64,000 bases of DNA from Azospirillum brasilense (GTDB taxonomy: Bacteria > Pseudomonadota > Alphaproteobacteria > Azospirillales > Azospirillaceae), in NCBI RefSeq assembly GCF_005222205.1, contig NZ_CP032348.1:337001-401000 (forward strand), in the 5' to 3' direction. This document shows, in pieces, positions 44,419-53,783 of the stretch (position 1 is its first letter; the number at the start of each line of letters is the position of its first letter). The notes beneath the pieces were generated by a model that worked only from the letters and a program-made list of their open reading frames with translations, was not told the DNA's origin and ran no database searches. The translations under genes were made by a program, and so were the position numbers.

Positions 44419-45030
44419 TCAGGAAGCGGCGGCCTCGGCGCCCTCGGCCTCCTCGGACTTCAGCCCCGACGGGGCGACGATCGTGGCGATCGTGAAGTCG
44501 CGGTCGGTGATGGTCGAGGCAACGCCCTCCGGCAGCTTCACCGCGGAGATGTGGATCGAATCGCCGACGTCGTAGCCCTCGCAGGAGATCGTGATCTGCT
44601 CCGGGATGTTGCCGGCGGAGACAGTCACGTCCAGCTCGTGGCGGACGATGTTCAGCACGCCGCCGCGCTTCAGGCCCGGCGACTTCTCCTGGTCGACGAA
44701 CTCGACCGGAACCTGCACGGTGGTGCGGGTTTCGGCGGAGACGCGCAGGAAGTCGACGTGCAGCGGGACGTCAGTGACCGGATGGAACTGCACGTCGCGC
44801 GGCAGGACCCGGTGGGTGGCGCCATCGACGGTGACGTCGAACAGGTGCGTGAAGAAGCCCGCCTGGTTCAGAACGCGGGTGAACGCGAACTTCTCCAGCG
44901 AAATCATGATGGGGGCCTGCTTGCCACCGTAGATCACGGCCGGGATACGGCCATCACGACGGGTCTGGCGGGCGGTCCCCTTGCCGGCCCGGTCGCGCGC
45001 TTCGGCGCTGAGCGGAACGATCTGCGTCAT
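44419..45030 (-). CDS. rplY: 50S ribosomal protein L25/Ctc
   Basis: Ribosomal protein bL25, long CTC form, of 203 residues, binding 5S rRNA. The N-terminal L25 domain has GKGTARQTRRDGRIPAVIYG and LPRDVQFHPVTDVPLHVDF; the C-terminal beta domain ends with an acidic Ala-rich tail. ATG at 45030. It lies between prs and pth on the same strand, with a terminator separating it from prs. Confidence 0.97.
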   Translation of the reverse strand: MTQIVPLSAEARDRAGKGTARQTRRDGRIPAVIYGGKQAPIMISLEKFAFTRVLNQAGFFTHLFDVTVDGATHRVLPRDVQFHPVTDVPLHVDFLRVSAETRTTVQVPVEFVDQEKSPGLKRGGVLNIVRHELDVTVSAGNIPEQITISCEGYDVGDSIHISAVKLPEGVASTITDRDFTIATIVAPSGLKSEEAEGAEAAAS

Positions 45031-45172
45031 CGGAAGAACTCCTTGAACGGAAAAAAGCGCCAGCCTCCAGGGGTGCTGACGCGTGGGCGCGGTGATTAAG
45101 CCATGTGGGGCGCGGCGTCAAGGACAGAGTCCGGAAACTCCCGGATGGCCCTTATGAAAAGATGGCGCCCAT

Positions 45173-45211
45173 GAAAAAAGCCCTTCCCCCGCGAAGGGAA
45201 AGGGCTTTTCG
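45173..45211 (-). terminator. Rho-independent terminator after prs
   Basis: Leftward stem AAAGCCCTT...AAGGGCTTT with loop around TTCGCGG and followed by TTTTTT on the minus strand. It ends prs transcription 18 bases past its stop. Confidence 0.9.
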
Positions 45212-45228
45212 GGTGTGGTCCGGCGCCG

Positions 45229-46164
45229 TTACGAGAACAGGCTCGACACCGAACGCTCCTCGCTGATGCGGGTGATCGCGTCGGCGAGCAGCGGGGCGAT
45301 GGTGAGCTGGCGGATGTTGCGGGACACGCGCACGGCCTCGGTCGCCTGGATGCTGTCGGTGGTGACGAGCTGCTCCAGCGGCGACACGGCCACGCGGGCC
45401 ACCGCACCGCCGGACAGGACGCCGTGGGTGCAATAGGCGTGGACCGACTTCGCGCCGGCGTCCATCAGGGCGACCGCGGCGTTGCACAGCGTGCCGCCCG
45501 AATCCACGATGTCGTCGAGCAGGATGCAGCGGCGGTTCTTGACGTCGCCGATGATGTTCATCACCTCCGACACGCCGGCGCGCTCACGCCGCTTGTCGAT
45601 GATGGCGAGATCGGCGTCCAGCCGCTTGGCCAGCGAACGGGCGCGCACCACGCCGCCGACGTCGGGCGACACCATCGTCACCTCGCCGATGTCCTCGAAG
45701 GTCGCGCGGATGTCCTTCTCGAACACCGGGGCGGCCATCAGGTTGTCGGTCGGGATGTCGAAGAAGCCCTGGATCTGTCCCGCGTGCAGGTCCATGGTCA
45801 GCACGCGGTTGGCGCCGGCCTGGGTGATCAGATTGGCGACCAGCTTGGCCGAGATCGGCGTGCGCGGGCCGGTCTTGCGGTCCTGGCGCGCATAGCCGTA
45901 ATAGGGGAGGACCGCCGTGATGCGCCGGGCCGACCCGCGACGCAGGGCGTCGATGGTGACCAGCAGCTCCATCAGGTTGTCGTTGGCCGGGAATGACGTC
46001 GACTGGACCACGAACACGTCTTCGCCGCGCACGTTCTCCAGGATTTCGACGAACACCTCCATGTCCGAAAAACGGCGGATGCTCGCTTTGGTCAGCGGCA
46101 CGCCGAGACAGGTGGAGATGGCCTCGGCCAGCGGACGGTTGCTGTTGCCGGCAAGCACCTTCAT
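45229..46164 (-). CDS. prs: Ribose-phosphate pyrophosphokinase
   Basis: PRPP synthetase of 311 residues joining ribose 5-phosphate and ATP. Blocks present: RRFSDMEVFVEILENVRGED, the flexible loop YYGYARQDRK, metal-binding VLTMDLHAGQIQGFFDIP and the PRPP loop ILLDDIVDSGGT. The ATG at 46164 (MKVLAGNSNRPLAEAI) fits the family; the frame extends upstream with arginine-rich junk. Class I enzyme, hexameric and cytoplasmic. Confidence 0.98.
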   Translation of the reverse strand: MKVLAGNSNRPLAEAISTCLGVPLTKASIRRFSDMEVFVEILENVRGEDVFVVQSTSFPANDNLMELLVTIDALRRGSARRITAVLPYYGYARQDRKTGPRTPISAKLVANLITQAGANRVLTMDLHAGQIQGFFDIPTDNLMAAPVFEKDIRATFEDIGEVTMVSPDVGGVVRARSLAKRLDADLAIIDKRRERAGVSEVMNIIGDVKNRRCILLDDIVDSGGTLCNAAVALMDAGAKSVHAYCTHGVLSGGAVARVAVSPLEQLVTTDSIQATEAVRVSRNIRQLTIAPLLADAITRISEERSVSSLFS

Positions 46165-46363
46165 CGCAGTCGGCTCTCTCTGCAGGGAATAGGTTCCGGT
46201 GCGACCGTCAGTCCCTTGCCGACGCCGCCCCTTGAAAACGCGGCGGACCATAACAAAGGGGCGCACCTATGTAAACGTTCCATGACGGGCGGTTCAAGAC
46301 GCCGCAGCCAGCCGGCCCTGCGATTCCCGCATGGCGCAAGCGTGGCGGCAGGACGCTTGCGCA

Positions 46364-46843
46364 TCACCGCACGGCGAACTTCGCAAGGTGCGATTTCATG
46401 GGCAGGTCGGCCTTCACGAAATGGTCGAAGAACCAGAATTGCAGAAGCTCGTCCGCCTTGGCCTTCACATAACCGTATTCGAAGGCCGACTCCTCGGCGT
46501 CCACCTGCCCGATGATGTCGTCCAGGAGGGTGGCCAGCCGGCGGTGCTGCGCCCGATGCTCCTCCAGATGCGGGTAGCGCATCGAGGCCTGGACCCGCTC
46601 CTCCCGCAGGAAATGGCGGACGGAGACGCGACGCAGCTCGTTCAGCAGGGCCAGCGCCGGCTTGCGCCCGGCTTCCTCGCCCGGCAGGGCGACGAAGCGG
46701 CGGATCAGCTCGTGCTGCATCCGGTGGTCGGCGTCCAGCCCGCCGTTGTCGAGCACCATCCGCGCGTTGCGCCAATCGCTTCGCCCGTCGCCGCCCCGCC
46801 CATCGCTCCGATGCGTGTCTTCCCGGTGCGCGTCCATCGTCAT
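46364..46843 (-). CDS. Bacteriohemerythrin domain protein
   Basis: Protein of 159 residues with the di-iron set of hemerythrin: His in DADHRMQHELI, H-x3-E in VRHFLREE, H-x3-H in EEHRAQH and H-x4-D in FDHFVKADL. An extra N-terminal region of about 30 residues is basic and polar. Bacterial hemerythrins bind O2 and serve storage, sensing or aerotaxis, which suits a microaerophilic diazotroph. It stands alone between prs and pgeF. Start ATG at 46843, or ATG at 46837. Confidence 0.9.
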   Translation of the reverse strand: MTMDAHREDTHRSDGRGGDGRSDWRNARMVLDNGGLDADHRMQHELIRRFVALPGEEAGRKPALALLNELRRVSVRHFLREERVQASMRYPHLEEHRAQHRRLATLLDDIIGQVDAEESAFEYGYVKAKADELLQFWFFDHFVKADLPMKSHLAKFAVR

Positions 46844-46962
46844 GCCGGCGTCTCCCTCTCCGGAATGCCCTCACCCTTGAGAATCGATCTTACCTGAAAT
46901 AGGTCGTATCGCAATCAGTCAGAGGTAAGAACAAATTTCGGGCGGGAACTTTTCTGTCGTGC

Positions 46963-47730
46963 TCAGCCCTGAAGGACGATGGCCGACAGGCCGCGCCCAT
47001 AGTCCTTTTCGCCGCGCAGGCAGGACCGGCGGTAGCTGAAGAAGCGATCCTCCTCGACCACCGTGTCGTTGGGGCAGCGCTGGATGATCTCCACTCCTGT
47101 GTCGCCGAGGCGGCGGGTGATGTAGCCGGCCAGATCGAACAGGAAATGGTCCGGGCGGCGGGCCGGCGCGAAGTAGTCGCGGTTGCGCGGGTCTTCCGAC
47201 AGGAAGGGCGCGGGGAACTCCGGCCCGACCTCGTAGGAGCGCTGGGCGATGCAGGGGCCGATGGCGGCGACGATGCGGTTGCGCTTGGCGCCCAGCTCTT
47301 CCATCCGCGCGATGGTCGCCTCCAGCACGCCGCCCTTGGCGCCCTTCCAGCCGGCGTGGGCGGCGCCGATGACGCGGGCCTTCTCGTCGGCGAACAGCAC
47401 CGGGGCGCAGTCGGCGGTGAGGATGCCCAGCGCGATCCCCGGACGGTCGGTCGCCATCGCGTCGGCGTGGGGCGCCTGATCGGGCGTCCAGGGCTCGGTG
47501 ACGGCGACGCAGGTCGGGCTGTGCACCTGATAGCAGGTGACGAGCCGCTCCGGCGGGACGTCCATGCGGGCCGCGGCGCGCGCGCGGTTCTCCGCCACGG
47601 CGGCGGGCGCGTCCCCGGAGCCGAAGCCGACGTTCAGCGAGGCGTACAGCCCCGTCGACACGCCGCCGGTGCGGGTGAAGAAGGCGTGTCGGATGTGGGT
47701 GATGTCGTTCAGCGCGCCAAGCGTAATCAC
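46963..47730 (-). CDS. pgeF: PgeF/YfiH-type multicopper-oxidase-like purine nucleoside phosphorylase
   Basis: Protein of 255 residues of the DUF152 (YfiH/LACC1) family. Zinc-binding residues lie in YQVHS, TADCAPVLF and GAAHAGWKG. Family members act as purine nucleoside phosphorylase/adenosine deaminase and, as PgeF, help correct peptidoglycan precursors. AFFTRTGGVSTGLYASLN is the typical N-terminus. It follows the methyltransferase gene by 46 bases and lgt further up, a gene order common in this class. Confidence 0.94.
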   Translation of the reverse strand: MITLGALNDITHIRHAFFTRTGGVSTGLYASLNVGFGSGDAPAAVAENRARAAARMDVPPERLVTCYQVHSPTCVAVTEPWTPDQAPHADAMATDRPGIALGILTADCAPVLFADEKARVIGAAHAGWKGAKGGVLEATIARMEELGAKRNRIVAAIGPCIAQRSYEVGPEFPAPFLSEDPRNRDYFAPARRPDHFLFDLAGYITRRLGDTGVEIIQRCPNDTVVEEDRFFSYRRSCLRGEKDYGRGLSAIVLQG

Positions 47731-47776
47731 GAACCCGTCCCTTTGCTGTCGCGATCTCTTGTTAGGATGCCAGTGT

Positions 47777-48919
47777 CTAAGATGCCGGTTCCGGGCTTTC
47801 GAAGCCCGCCGGAGGCCCCAGACCGGGGGAGGCGAGGGCCAACACCTTGAAGAGGGTGCCCATTTGGTCGGGCGCGATCAAGCGGGCCAATGCGGAGTCG
47901 ATGTCCGCGGCCTGCTTCGTCGTGGCGCCGCGCTTCAGCGCGGCGGCGCGCGGCTGGATGCCCAGCCGGGCCAGCCAGTCGCCCTGGTCCACCGGCCCGA
48001 AGCCCTCCGCCCCGCCGTCGCGCGCGGCGGCGGCGATGGCGGCGAAATCCACATGGGCGGTCAGGTCGGCTTCGCCCGGCGCGTCCAGCACCGGGGCGTA
48101 GGCGTGGCGGCGCAGCGCCTGGAGGGTGTCGCCGACCGCCGGCCCGCCGCGGTAGCCGTAATCGATGACCAGAGCCGCTCCGGGATGGGCCGCCAGACGC
48201 TCCCCGATCAGCCGGGCCACCGCCTGGGAGGCCGGGGAGACCTCGACCACGCTGCCCTCCGGCGCGTCGCGCAGGGCTGCTGGAATCAGCCGGGCGCCGG
48301 CGCTGCCGAAGGCCTCCAGGACGAAGCGGAAGCGGGGCGTTTCGGAAGTCGTATCGGTGGGCGCGGCGGGGTCGATGTCGATCAGCCGCTCGAACCAGCC
48401 GTGGTTGGTCTTCTGGACCTGACGGATGGGCAGGGCGTCGAAGAACTCGTTGGCGAGGATCAGGGTCGGGCCTTCGGGCACATCCTCCAGCCGGTCGTGC
48501 CAAGCGACCGGATGGCCGGCCAGGGTTTCCTTCTGGCGGGCGCGCAGCGTCGGGCTGGTCTCCACCAGATGGACCTGGGCAGCCTCACGGAAGGCTGGAA
48601 CCAGCGCGGCGGCGCGCAGGGCGTCCTGCATCAGCGTGCCGCGGCCCGGCCCCAGCTCCACCAGATGGAAGGGGGCGGGGCCGCCCAGCCGCGCCCAGGT
48701 GTCGACGCACCACAGCCCGGCCAGCTCGCCGAACATCTGGCTGATTTCCGGGGCGGTGGTGAAGTCGCCGGACACGCCGAAGGGGTCCTGGCGCATGTAG
48801 TAGCCGAAGCGCGGGTGCCCCAGCGCCTCCGCCATGAAGGCGGCGACCGACAACGGCCCGTCCATCAGGATGCGGCGGGCGAGGTGGTGGGCGAGGCTGT
48901 CCGGGGCGGCATCACTCAT
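47777..48919 (-). CDS. MidA/NDUFAF7-type protein arginine methyltransferase
   Basis: SAM methyltransferase of 380 residues. FGVSGDFTTAPEISQMFGEL and the SAM motif VELGPGRGTLMQDALRA are diagnostic of the NDUFAF7/MidA group; ILANEFFDALPIRQ follows. In mitochondria NDUFAF7 symmetrically methylates an arginine of complex I subunit NDUFS2, and alphaproteobacteria carry homologs for their own complex I. ATG at 48919, 17 bases after lgt, forming the lgt-midA-pgeF cluster. Confidence 0.93.
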   Translation of the reverse strand: MSDAAPDSLAHHLARRILMDGPLSVAAFMAEALGHPRFGYYMRQDPFGVSGDFTTAPEISQMFGELAGLWCVDTWARLGGPAPFHLVELGPGRGTLMQDALRAAALVPAFREAAQVHLVETSPTLRARQKETLAGHPVAWHDRLEDVPEGPTLILANEFFDALPIRQVQKTNHGWFERLIDIDPAAPTDTTSETPRFRFVLEAFGSAGARLIPAALRDAPEGSVVEVSPASQAVARLIGERLAAHPGAALVIDYGYRGGPAVGDTLQALRRHAYAPVLDAPGEADLTAHVDFAAIAAAARDGGAEGFGPVDQGDWLARLGIQPRAAALKRGATTKQAADIDSALARLIAPDQMGTLFKVLALASPGLGPPAGFESPEPAS

Positions 48920-48936
48920 GACGGGACCTTCCGACC

Positions 48937-49742
48937 TCAGACGGCGGCGGGGCGGCGGCGGGCCTGGGCGACCAGCCACACACCGAACAGAACCATCGGC
49001 ACCGACAGAAGTTGTCCCATCGTCGCCCCGGCGTAGAGGAATCCGAGCTGCGCGTCCGGCTCGCGGAAGAACTCCGCGATGATTCGCGACAGGCCGTAGC
49101 CGATGAAGAAGATGCCCGCCGTCATGCCTGCCCGCCCGCGCACGGCGGGCATCCGCACCAGGATGGCCAGCAGGACGAACAGCACCGCCCCTCCAGGAAG
49201 GATTCATAGAGCTGGCTGGGGTGCCGCGGCACCTGCAGCGGGTCGCGCGGGAACACCACCGCCCACGGCACGTCGGGCGCCGGGCGGCCGTACAGCTCGC
49301 CGTTGATGAAGTTGGCGATGCGGCCGAAGAACAGCCCGATGGGGGCCGCCGCCGCGATCAGGTCGCCGAAGGCCAGCGGCGAGAGGCCCCGCTTCCAGCA
49401 GAACAGCAGGATCGCGGCCAACACGCCGATCAGCCCGCCGTGGAAGGACATGCCGCCGTGCCAGACCATCAGCGCGTCGAGCGGATTCTGGAGGTAGAAG
49501 GGCAGATTGTAGAACAGCACGTAGCCGATGCGCCCGCCCAGGATGACGCCGACCACGGCCCAGGTGAGGAAGTCGTCGTAATCCTCCGCCGAGGGGCGGC
49601 CCGGCGTGCTGCGGGCCAGCGCCAGACAGTAACGCCAGCCGAGCACGAAGCCCGCCAGATAGGCCAGCGCGTACCAGCGGATGACGATCGGCCCGAGTTC
49701 GAACGCCACGGGGTCGATGGCGGGGAAGGCGATGGCGAGCAT
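48937..49742 (-). pseudogene. lgt: Prolipoprotein diacylglyceryl transferase, frameshifted as given
   Basis: Inner-membrane enzyme adding diacylglycerol to the lipobox Cys. The 5' part (49742 to about 49190) has the N-terminal helices, GGRIGYVLFYN, HGGMSFHGGLIGV and GRIANFINGELYGRP with the essential Arg/Asn residues, then HPSQLYESFLEG. The remaining C-terminal helices (VLFVLLAILVRMPAVRGR and IFFIGYGLSRIIAEFFREPD) continue in another frame. One G added to the GGGG run near 49188-49192 restores a normal 268-269-residue Lgt. lgt is essential in most proteobacteria, so a missed base in a homopolymer is the likeliest cause. Confidence 0.93.
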
Positions 49743-49815
49743 GCGCGGCGGGTGCCTTATATTGTTTGGGCTTGTTGTTTCGGCGTTTCCCCCGTCGACG
49801 GGGGAGGCGGAACCG

Positions 49816-50802
49816 TCAGCGGTAGGGGTCGGGCTGCGACAGGAAATCCTGGACGTAGCGGCGCACGCCCTCTTCCAGCTCGGTGAAGGGCTGGTCGAAT
49901 CCGGCGGCGCGCAGGCGTTCGGTGCGCGCCTCGGTGAAATACTGGTATTTGCCCTGAAGCTCGGCCGGCATGTCGAAATACTCGACGCGCGGCTCCAGCC
50001 CCAGAGCGGAGAAGGTGGCGAGCGCCAGATCCTTGAAGCTGCGAGCCTTGCCGGTGCCGACGTTGAACAGCCCGCTGACCTGCGGGTTGTCGTACAGCCA
50101 GAGCATCACGGCCACACAGTCGTCCACGAAGATGAAGTCGCGGAGCTGCCCGCCGTCCTCGAACTCCGGGCGGTGGGACTTGAACAGGCGCGCCGGCTCC
50201 CCGGCCTTGAGCTTGGGGTGCAGCTTGGCGACGACGCTCATCATGTCGTCCTTGTGCCGCTCGTTCGGGCCATAGACGTTGAAGAACTTCAGGCCCGCCC
50301 ACTGCGGCGGCACGATGTCGCCCTCCGTCACCACGCGGGCGACGCGGCGGTCGATCAGATGCTTGGACCAGCCATAGGCGTTGAGCGGGCGCAGGGCCGC
50401 CAGCGCCTCCGGCGATCCGTCGTCGTCGAAACCGGCGGAGCCGTCGCCGTAGGTCGCGGCGGAGGAGGCGTAGATCAGCCGTGCGCCCCGCCAGGAGGAC
50501 CAGCGCCACAGGTCCAGCGTCAGCGCCACGTTGTTGGCGACGATCTTGTCCACGTCGCGTTCCGTCGTCGCCGAGATGGCGCCGAGGTGGAAGATCACGT
50601 CGATCTCCGCGGCGTGCTGGTCGAGGAAGGCGAGCGCGTTCTCCGGAGCGACGAGGGTGGCGAGTTCCCGCTTGGCGAGATTCTGCCACTTCTCCCCGTC
50701 GCCGAAGCGGTCGATCACCGCGACGTTGGTGATCCCGCGCGCGGCCAGGGCCGCCACGAGGTTCGAGCCGATGAAACCGGCCCCACCGGTGACCACGATC
50801 AT
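49816..50802 (-). CDS. rfaD: ADP-L-glycero-D-manno-heptose 6-epimerase
   Basis: SDR-family epimerase of 328 residues for the LPS inner-core heptose. MIVVTGGAGFIGSNLVAAL is the nucleotide motif; YGWSKHLID carries Tyr/Lys; FFNVYGPNERHKDDMMSVV and FIFVDDCV are characteristic of HldD/RfaD. ATG at 50802. A 219-bp mobile-element-like repeat lies upstream. Confidence 0.95.
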   Translation of the reverse strand: MIVVTGGAGFIGSNLVAALAARGITNVAVIDRFGDGEKWQNLAKRELATLVAPENALAFLDQHAAEIDVIFHLGAISATTERDVDKIVANNVALTLDLWRWSSWRGARLIYASSAATYGDGSAGFDDDGSPEALAALRPLNAYGWSKHLIDRRVARVVTEGDIVPPQWAGLKFFNVYGPNERHKDDMMSVVAKLHPKLKAGEPARLFKSHRPEFEDGGQLRDFIFVDDCVAVMLWLYDNPQVSGLFNVGTGKARSFKDLALATFSALGLEPRVEYFDMPAELQGKYQYFTEARTERLRAAGFDQPFTELEEGVRRYVQDFLSQPDPYR

Positions 50803-50890
50803 GCGCTTTTCCTTGCCGCCGGACCGAAAGAAAGGACGAGCGTCCTTATAGGGTCCGGGGGGCGGGGCCGCAAGGTGGGGTGGGGCGTAT

Positions 50891-51109
50891 CAGGGCTCCG
50901 AACTCAGGTTAACAACGCCAATCGAGACGACGCTCATTCCTTCTCCCCCCTGGGGAGAAGGTTAGGATGAGGGGGCGGCCGAAGGCCGGATCAGCCCTGC
51001 AAAGCGGCCGCGTTTCCCCCTCACCGGCCCTCCGGGCCACCCTCTCCCCGGAGGGGAGAGGGTTATTCGATGCAGGGTGAGCCTAAATCTGGCTAAGTTC
51101 GGAGCCCTG
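50891..51109. mobile_element. 219-bp MITE-like element with 9-bp target duplication
   Basis: The ends are a 14-base inverted repeat, CAGGGCTCCGAACT at 50891 and AGTTCGGAGCCCTG at 51096-51109. Both ends are flanked by the direct repeat GGGGCGTAT (50882-50890 and 51110-51118), the mark of a transposition. The interior has the CCCTCTCCCC-type palindromic repeat seen elsewhere in the window and no coding frame. It fills most of the 351-base gap between rfaD and the acyl-CoA ligase 3' end. Confidence 0.85.
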
Positions 51110-51153
51110 GGGGCGTATGGCCACCCTGCGGTTCCGGAAGGGCACGCGGTGCC

Positions 51154-52857
51154 TTACGAGCCCTTCCGCCGCTCCGCCTCCTCGTCGAGGAGGGCCTTGC
51201 GCGACAGCTTGCCGATCATCGTCTTGGGCAACTCGCCGCGGAACTCGACCGCCTTGGGCATCTCGATGGGGGAGAGCTTGTCCTTGAGGAAGTCGATCAG
51301 CTCTTCCCGCGTCAGCGTCTTGCCGTCGTCGACGCGGATGTAGGCCTTCACCGTCTGGCCGCGGTACTCGTCGGGCAGGCCGGCGACCACGCATTCGGCG
51401 ACGGCGGGGTGCAGGTAGATCGCCTCCTCGACGTTGCGCGGGTAGACGTTGAAGCCGCTGCACAGGATCATGTCCTTGATGCGGTCGACGATGTGGGTGT
51501 AGCCGTCCTCGTCCATGTAGCCGACGTCGCCGGTGTGCAGGCGCCCGTCCACCAGGGTCAGCGCCGTTTCCGACGGCTTGTTCCAATAGCCCTTCATCAC
51601 CTGCGGGCCGCGGATGCACACCTCGCCCTTCTCGCCGATGGGCAGGACGCGGCGCGGCTCCTCCAGGCTGACGATCTCGATCAGCGTGCCGGGCAGGGGC
51701 AGGCCGATGGAGCCGGCCTTGTTCAGCCCGGTCACCGGATTGGCCGTGGCAACGGGAGAGGATTCGGACAGGCCGTAGCCCTCCACCAGGACGCAGCCGG
51801 TGTTCCGCTCGAACGCCTCCTTGACCTCCACCGGCAGGGGCGCGCCGCCCGACAGGCAATAGCGGATCGAGGAGAGGTCGTATTTCTCCAAATGCTTGTG
51901 GTGGTTGATCGCCGTGTAGATGGTCGGCACCGCGGGGAACAGCGTCGGCTTCTTGGTGTGGATGGTCTCCATCACCTGATCCAGCTCGAAGCGGGGCAGC
52001 ATGACGATCTCCGCCCCGATGCGGATGCTGAAGTTCATCACCACGGTCATGGCGAAGACGTGGAAGAAGGGCAGGACGCCCAGCATCCGCTCCTCCCCCT
52101 GCCGCGCGCCGACGAACCACAGGCTGCACTGCTCGGTGTTGGCGTACAGGTTGGCGTGGGTCAGCATCGCGCCCTTCGGCACGCCGGTGGTGCCGCCGGT
52201 GTATTGCAGCACCGCCACGTCATCCATCGGGTCGATGGCGACCGGCTTCGGGGCGCCGTCGTTGGCGACGAGCCGGCGGAAGGACAGGTGGCGGTCGTCG
52301 GCGGGGATGCGCGCGACCTCCGCCCGCTTCACGATGGGGAATAGCCAGTTCTTGGGGAAGGGCAGGATGTCGGCCATCGGGCAGACCACCAGCCGCTTCA
52401 GCCCCGATTCGGCGAGCATCCGCGCCATCTTGCCGTAGAGCACCGTGAGGTCGAGCGTGACCATCAGCTCGACGCCGCTGTCGGTGATCTGGTGGTGCAG
52501 CTCCCGCTCGGCGTAGAGGGGGTTGAAGTTCACCACCGTCCCGCCGGCCTTCAGGATCGCGAAGTAGCAGATCACGTAATAGGGCGTGTTGGGCAGGAAC
52601 AGCCCGACGCGCACGCCCTTGCCGACGCCGATCGCCTGGAATCCGCGGGCGGCGCGGTCCACCATCCGCGCCACCTCCGCGTAGGTCGAGCGCTTGCCCA
52701 TGAAGTCCAGGAAGGGACGCTCGGCGAAACGGGCCGCCGCGTCCTCAAGCAGCGCGGTCAGCGGTTTCACTGGAATCGGCGCGTTCCAGTTGACGTCGGG
52801 CGGGTAGCCCAGGGTCCAGCTCTGGTCCGGCAGTTTGCGGGCCGCATCCCCCATCAT
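51154..52857 (-). CDS. fadD: Long-chain fatty acid-CoA ligase
   Basis: Acyl-CoA synthetase of 567 residues. The P-loop-like AMP motif is QYTGGTTGVPKGAML, with ATP/adenylate motifs VEGYGLSESSP and GWLHTGD replaced by GRLHTGDVGYMDEDGY, then RIKDMILCSGFNVYP and the catalytic Lys near KTMIGKLSRKAL. The FadD signature region fits the medium/long-chain group. Start ATG at 52857 with GGGAGG upstream (a near in-frame ATG lies 15 bases further up). Single gene; activates fatty acids for beta-oxidation or lipid use. Confidence 0.94.
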   Translation of the reverse strand: MMGDAARKLPDQSWTLGYPPDVNWNAPIPVKPLTALLEDAAARFAERPFLDFMGKRSTYAEVARMVDRAARGFQAIGVGKGVRVGLFLPNTPYYVICYFAILKAGGTVVNFNPLYAERELHHQITDSGVELMVTLDLTVLYGKMARMLAESGLKRLVVCPMADILPFPKNWLFPIVKRAEVARIPADDRHLSFRRLVANDGAPKPVAIDPMDDVAVLQYTGGTTGVPKGAMLTHANLYANTEQCSLWFVGARQGEERMLGVLPFFHVFAMTVVMNFSIRIGAEIVMLPRFELDQVMETIHTKKPTLFPAVPTIYTAINHHKHLEKYDLSSIRYCLSGGAPLPVEVKEAFERNTGCVLVEGYGLSESSPVATANPVTGLNKAGSIGLPLPGTLIEIVSLEEPRRVLPIGEKGEVCIRGPQVMKGYWNKPSETALTLVDGRLHTGDVGYMDEDGYTHIVDRIKDMILCSGFNVYPRNVEEAIYLHPAVAECVVAGLPDEYRGQTVKAYIRVDDGKTLTREELIDFLKDKLSPIEMPKAVEFRGELPKTMIGKLSRKALLDEEAERRKGS

Positions 52858-53056
52858 CGTTTTCCCTCCCATGTTCGGTTCTTATTCGGCCCCGGTGCCC
52901 GTTCGGGCTTATTTGCGGGCCTTTGGCGCATTGTAGCCCTTTTTGTAACCCGTCATCCGGAGAAATGGTCCCTGCGACGGGGGCGCCGCCAGAGGCAAAC
53001 GGTGGATGCGAAGAAAAAATTGCGCTGGAAACCCTATTTTTCGTGTGGCTAAATTC

Positions 53057-53674
53057 ATGCCCGGCGGACGATCCGGCGATGCCGGGCGGCGCCGAGCTTG
53101 TTCCACCGCGCCCGGCGCCTCGCCCGAAAGGTTCGGACCCTTGCCTTCAGCCGATTCGCATTCCGGCGGCGTTCTGGCCGCTCCCGACCCTGGCGAAGCG
53201 GCCCGGCTCCGCGCTTCGGTGAAGTGGTTCGATCCGGTCAAGGGCTTCGGCTTCGTGGCGCCGCAGGACGGGACGACCGACGCCTTCCTGCACATCTCCG
53301 TCCTGAACCGCGCCGGGCTGCACGAGATCGGCGAGGGGGCGGAGCTTCTGTGCCGCGTGGTTCCGGGGGCCAAGGGGCCGCAGGTGGCCGACATCCTGGA
53401 GGTGTTGAGCACCGGCACGCTCGCCGAAGGCCGCAACACGCGCCGCGCCGAGGCCTCCGGACCCGAGGAGGAGCTGACGGGCACCGTCAAGTGGTTCAAG
53501 CCGGAGCAGGGCTTCGGATTCGTCACGGCGGACGACGGGGCCAAGGACGTCTTCGTCCACAAGAGCGTCCTGCGCCGCTGCAACCTGACCGGATTGGAGT
53601 CCGGACAGCGGGTGCTGTTGCGGGCGCGCGCCGCGCCGAAGGGGCGGGAGGCGTCCTGGGTCGTGCTGCTGTGA
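53057..53674 (+). CDS. Double cold-shock-domain protein
   Basis: Protein of 205 residues with two cold-shock domains: VKWFDPVKGFGFVAPQDG with AFLHIS (about 55-120) and VKWFKPEQGFGFVTADDG with VFVHKS (about 138-200). Both keep the RNP1-like GFGFV and the RNP2-like FLH/FVH RNA-binding patches. The N-terminal 50 residues are disordered and Pro/Ser-rich; the ATG at 53057 is my best guess, since an in-frame ATG at 53006 gives an odd extension. Two-CSD proteins are common in alphaproteobacteria and bind single-stranded nucleic acid. Confidence 0.9.
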   Translation: MPGGRSGDAGRRRACSTAPGASPERFGPLPSADSHSGGVLAAPDPGEAARLRASVKWFDPVKGFGFVAPQDGTTDAFLHISVLNRAGLHEIGEGAELLCRVVPGAKGPQVADILEVLSTGTLAEGRNTRRAEASGPEEELTGTVKWFKPEQGFGFVTADDGAKDVFVHKSVLRRCNLTGLESGQRVLLRARAAPKGREASWVVLL

Positions 53675-53783
53675 TGCGGTCGCCGACGCTGGAAGGTCGG
53701 CGGGGCATACGGACCTGTTGTATTTTCTTTAATTACCATTGACTACCATCGTCGACGCCCTTGTCCTTTCCAGGCTGACGGTG

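Noticed and set aside
46165..46363. Possible tRNA or riboswitch between prs and the hemerythrin gene
   Set aside because: I found no cloverleaf, T-loop consensus or strong paired leader.
48937..49185. Separate small membrane-protein gene after lgt
   Set aside because: Its sequence is the conserved C-terminal part of Lgt in a shifted frame, so it belongs to lgt.
53006..53056. Upstream start for the cold-shock protein
   Set aside because: It adds a basic stretch without a ribosome site and unlike any family member; kept only as an alternative.
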